NCBI GenBank assembly: GCA_902773415.1
Contig: CACYEE010000227.1
Span: forward strand, 1-24,356
Source: an uncultured Actinomyces sp.
GTDB lineage: Bacteria > Actinomycetota > Actinomycetes > Actinomycetales > Actinomycetaceae
DNA: 24,356 nucleotides
Reading direction: 5' to 3'
The position numbers and the translations under genes were made by a program. Shown here one piece after another: positions 23,813 to 24,356 of the stretch. Numbering within the stretch: position 1 is the stretch's first letter; each line of letters starts with the position of its first letter. The notes beneath the pieces were generated by a model that made no database searches, was not told where the DNA came from, and saw only the letters and a list, made by a program, of their open reading frames with translations.

Positions 23813-24169
23813 CTATCGCCGGCTGAAGCGCTGGCGAAGCTTGCCGGCGCGCAGCAGCTCAAGCCGCTCGTCAAGGAGAACCTGGAGGTCTCCGACTTCG
23901 CGTCGTTCCATCAGCATGTCCCAGTGTGTCCTGGGAGGCTTGACGGGCTTGGCTTCTTCCTCGACGGTTTCGTCGCGAAGCTTGCCTTTCTGGCCGCAGC
24001 GGCAGTCCCATGTTGCCGGAGGAACGGCGTCGATAACGAGCGGAACGGCAAAGTCGTGGCCTTGGGGGCACACGTAGTAGACATCGCGACGTTCGACGAA
24101 GGCGACGCCGCGGTCGGTTTCGAGAGAGTTTGCGCCAATCTTCATTCCGCGCAGGGAGCGTTCGGCCAT
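23813..24169 (-). CDS. rbpA: RNA polymerase-binding protein RbpA
   Basis: An actinobacterial transcription factor that binds group 1/2 sigma factors and stabilises the open promoter complex. The 118-residue protein has the N-terminal tail MAERSLRGMKIGANSLETDR. The core domain has possible zinc ligands C34, H38, C56 and C58 (YVCPQGHDF and WDCRCG), which makes it the zinc-binding type seen in Streptomyces rather than the mycobacterial type. The basic linker and sigma-interaction domain follow (KPVKPPRTHWDMLMERREVGDLQVLLDERLELL). The ATG at 24169 has AAAGGA upstream on the minus strand. Confidence 0.96.
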   Translation of the reverse strand: MAERSLRGMKIGANSLETDRGVAFVERRDVYYVCPQGHDFAVPLVIDAVPPATWDCRCGQKGKLRDETVEEEAKPVKPPRTHWDMLMERREVGDLQVLLDERLELLRAGKLRQRFSRR

Positions 24170-24356
24170 GACAGTCCTTTCTCTGCGTTTTCATGCCGCC
24201 GACAGGATAACCGTTCATGCGCAACCGAAATGTCCGAACGCTTCGGAAGCGGCATGGCACGGCGCGAAAGCGCCTGTTGACAGACGGCACGTCCACAACT
24301 TCTCTTTGCCGATAATGCACATTATGTCAAAATAGCGGGCACCGCCCGTCTCGACG
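24170..24356. promoter_or_regulatory. Upstream region of rbpA with a 14-bp palindrome
   Basis: This 187-base stretch holds no convincing gene. ATAATG-CA-CATTAT (24312-24325) is a perfect 6+6 palindrome with a 2-base centre. On the minus strand a TTGACA (24330-24325) overlaps its edge, but no good -10 follows at 16-18 bases, so the rbpA promoter is not pinned down. A gene may begin beyond the window end. Confidence 0.4.

Overview
The window looks like chromosomal backbone DNA from a high-GC actinobacterium. It carries the actinobacterial markers MihF (mycobacterial-type integration host factor), RbpA, PafB/PafC-like regulators, HelY and a degenerate PriA. The gene order carB-pyrF-mihF-gmk-rpoZ-coaBC-metK-priA-fmt-rsmB-rpe is the classic actinobacterial arrangement. 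I cannot name the genus. There are no IS elements, phage genes, CRISPR arrays, tRNAs or rRNAs.

Layout: (1) 2-8264 + strand: the end of carB, then pyrF, mihF, gmk, rpoZ, coaBC, metK and priA (pyrimidine and purine nucleotides, nucleoid protein, RNA polymerase omega, coenzyme A, SAM, replication restart). (2) 8333-11369 +: fmt-rsmB-rpe, joined by 4-base ATGA overlaps. (3) 11524-13532 +: an FMN riboswitch followed by a permease and a binding lipoprotein of the NMT1/THI5-like class, i.e. a predicted RibXY riboflavin uptake system with no ATPase gene beside it. Many actinobacteria have riboflavin biosynthesis genes after rpe, so uptake may have replaced synthesis here. (4) 13632-14758 +: hisE-hisG. 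(5) 14888-16006 - strand: a DUF3866 protein, divergent from the next block. (6) 16079-23672 +: a tightly packed cluster pafB-pafC-small membrane protein-53-residue peptide-helY-lnt-ppm1, in which almost every junction is a start/stop overlap. The two small genes occupy the place where tatA/tatC sit in mycobacteria. (7) 23813-24169 -: rbpA, convergent with ppm1.

The most interesting non-coding signals are: the structured 116-nt spacer between the FMN aptamer and the permease, with a ribosome-binding site inside a 10-bp hairpin; a 16-bp stem that encloses the gmk start codon; a palindromic divergent promoter between DUF3866 and pafB; a perfect 15-bp inverted repeat between ppm1 and rbpA; and a recurring pattern of -10-like hexamers about 6-7 nt before start codons (fmt, priA, hisE, DUF3866), which suggests leaderless mRNAs. 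The only gap longer than 300 bases (11370-11756) is filled by the riboswitch region.
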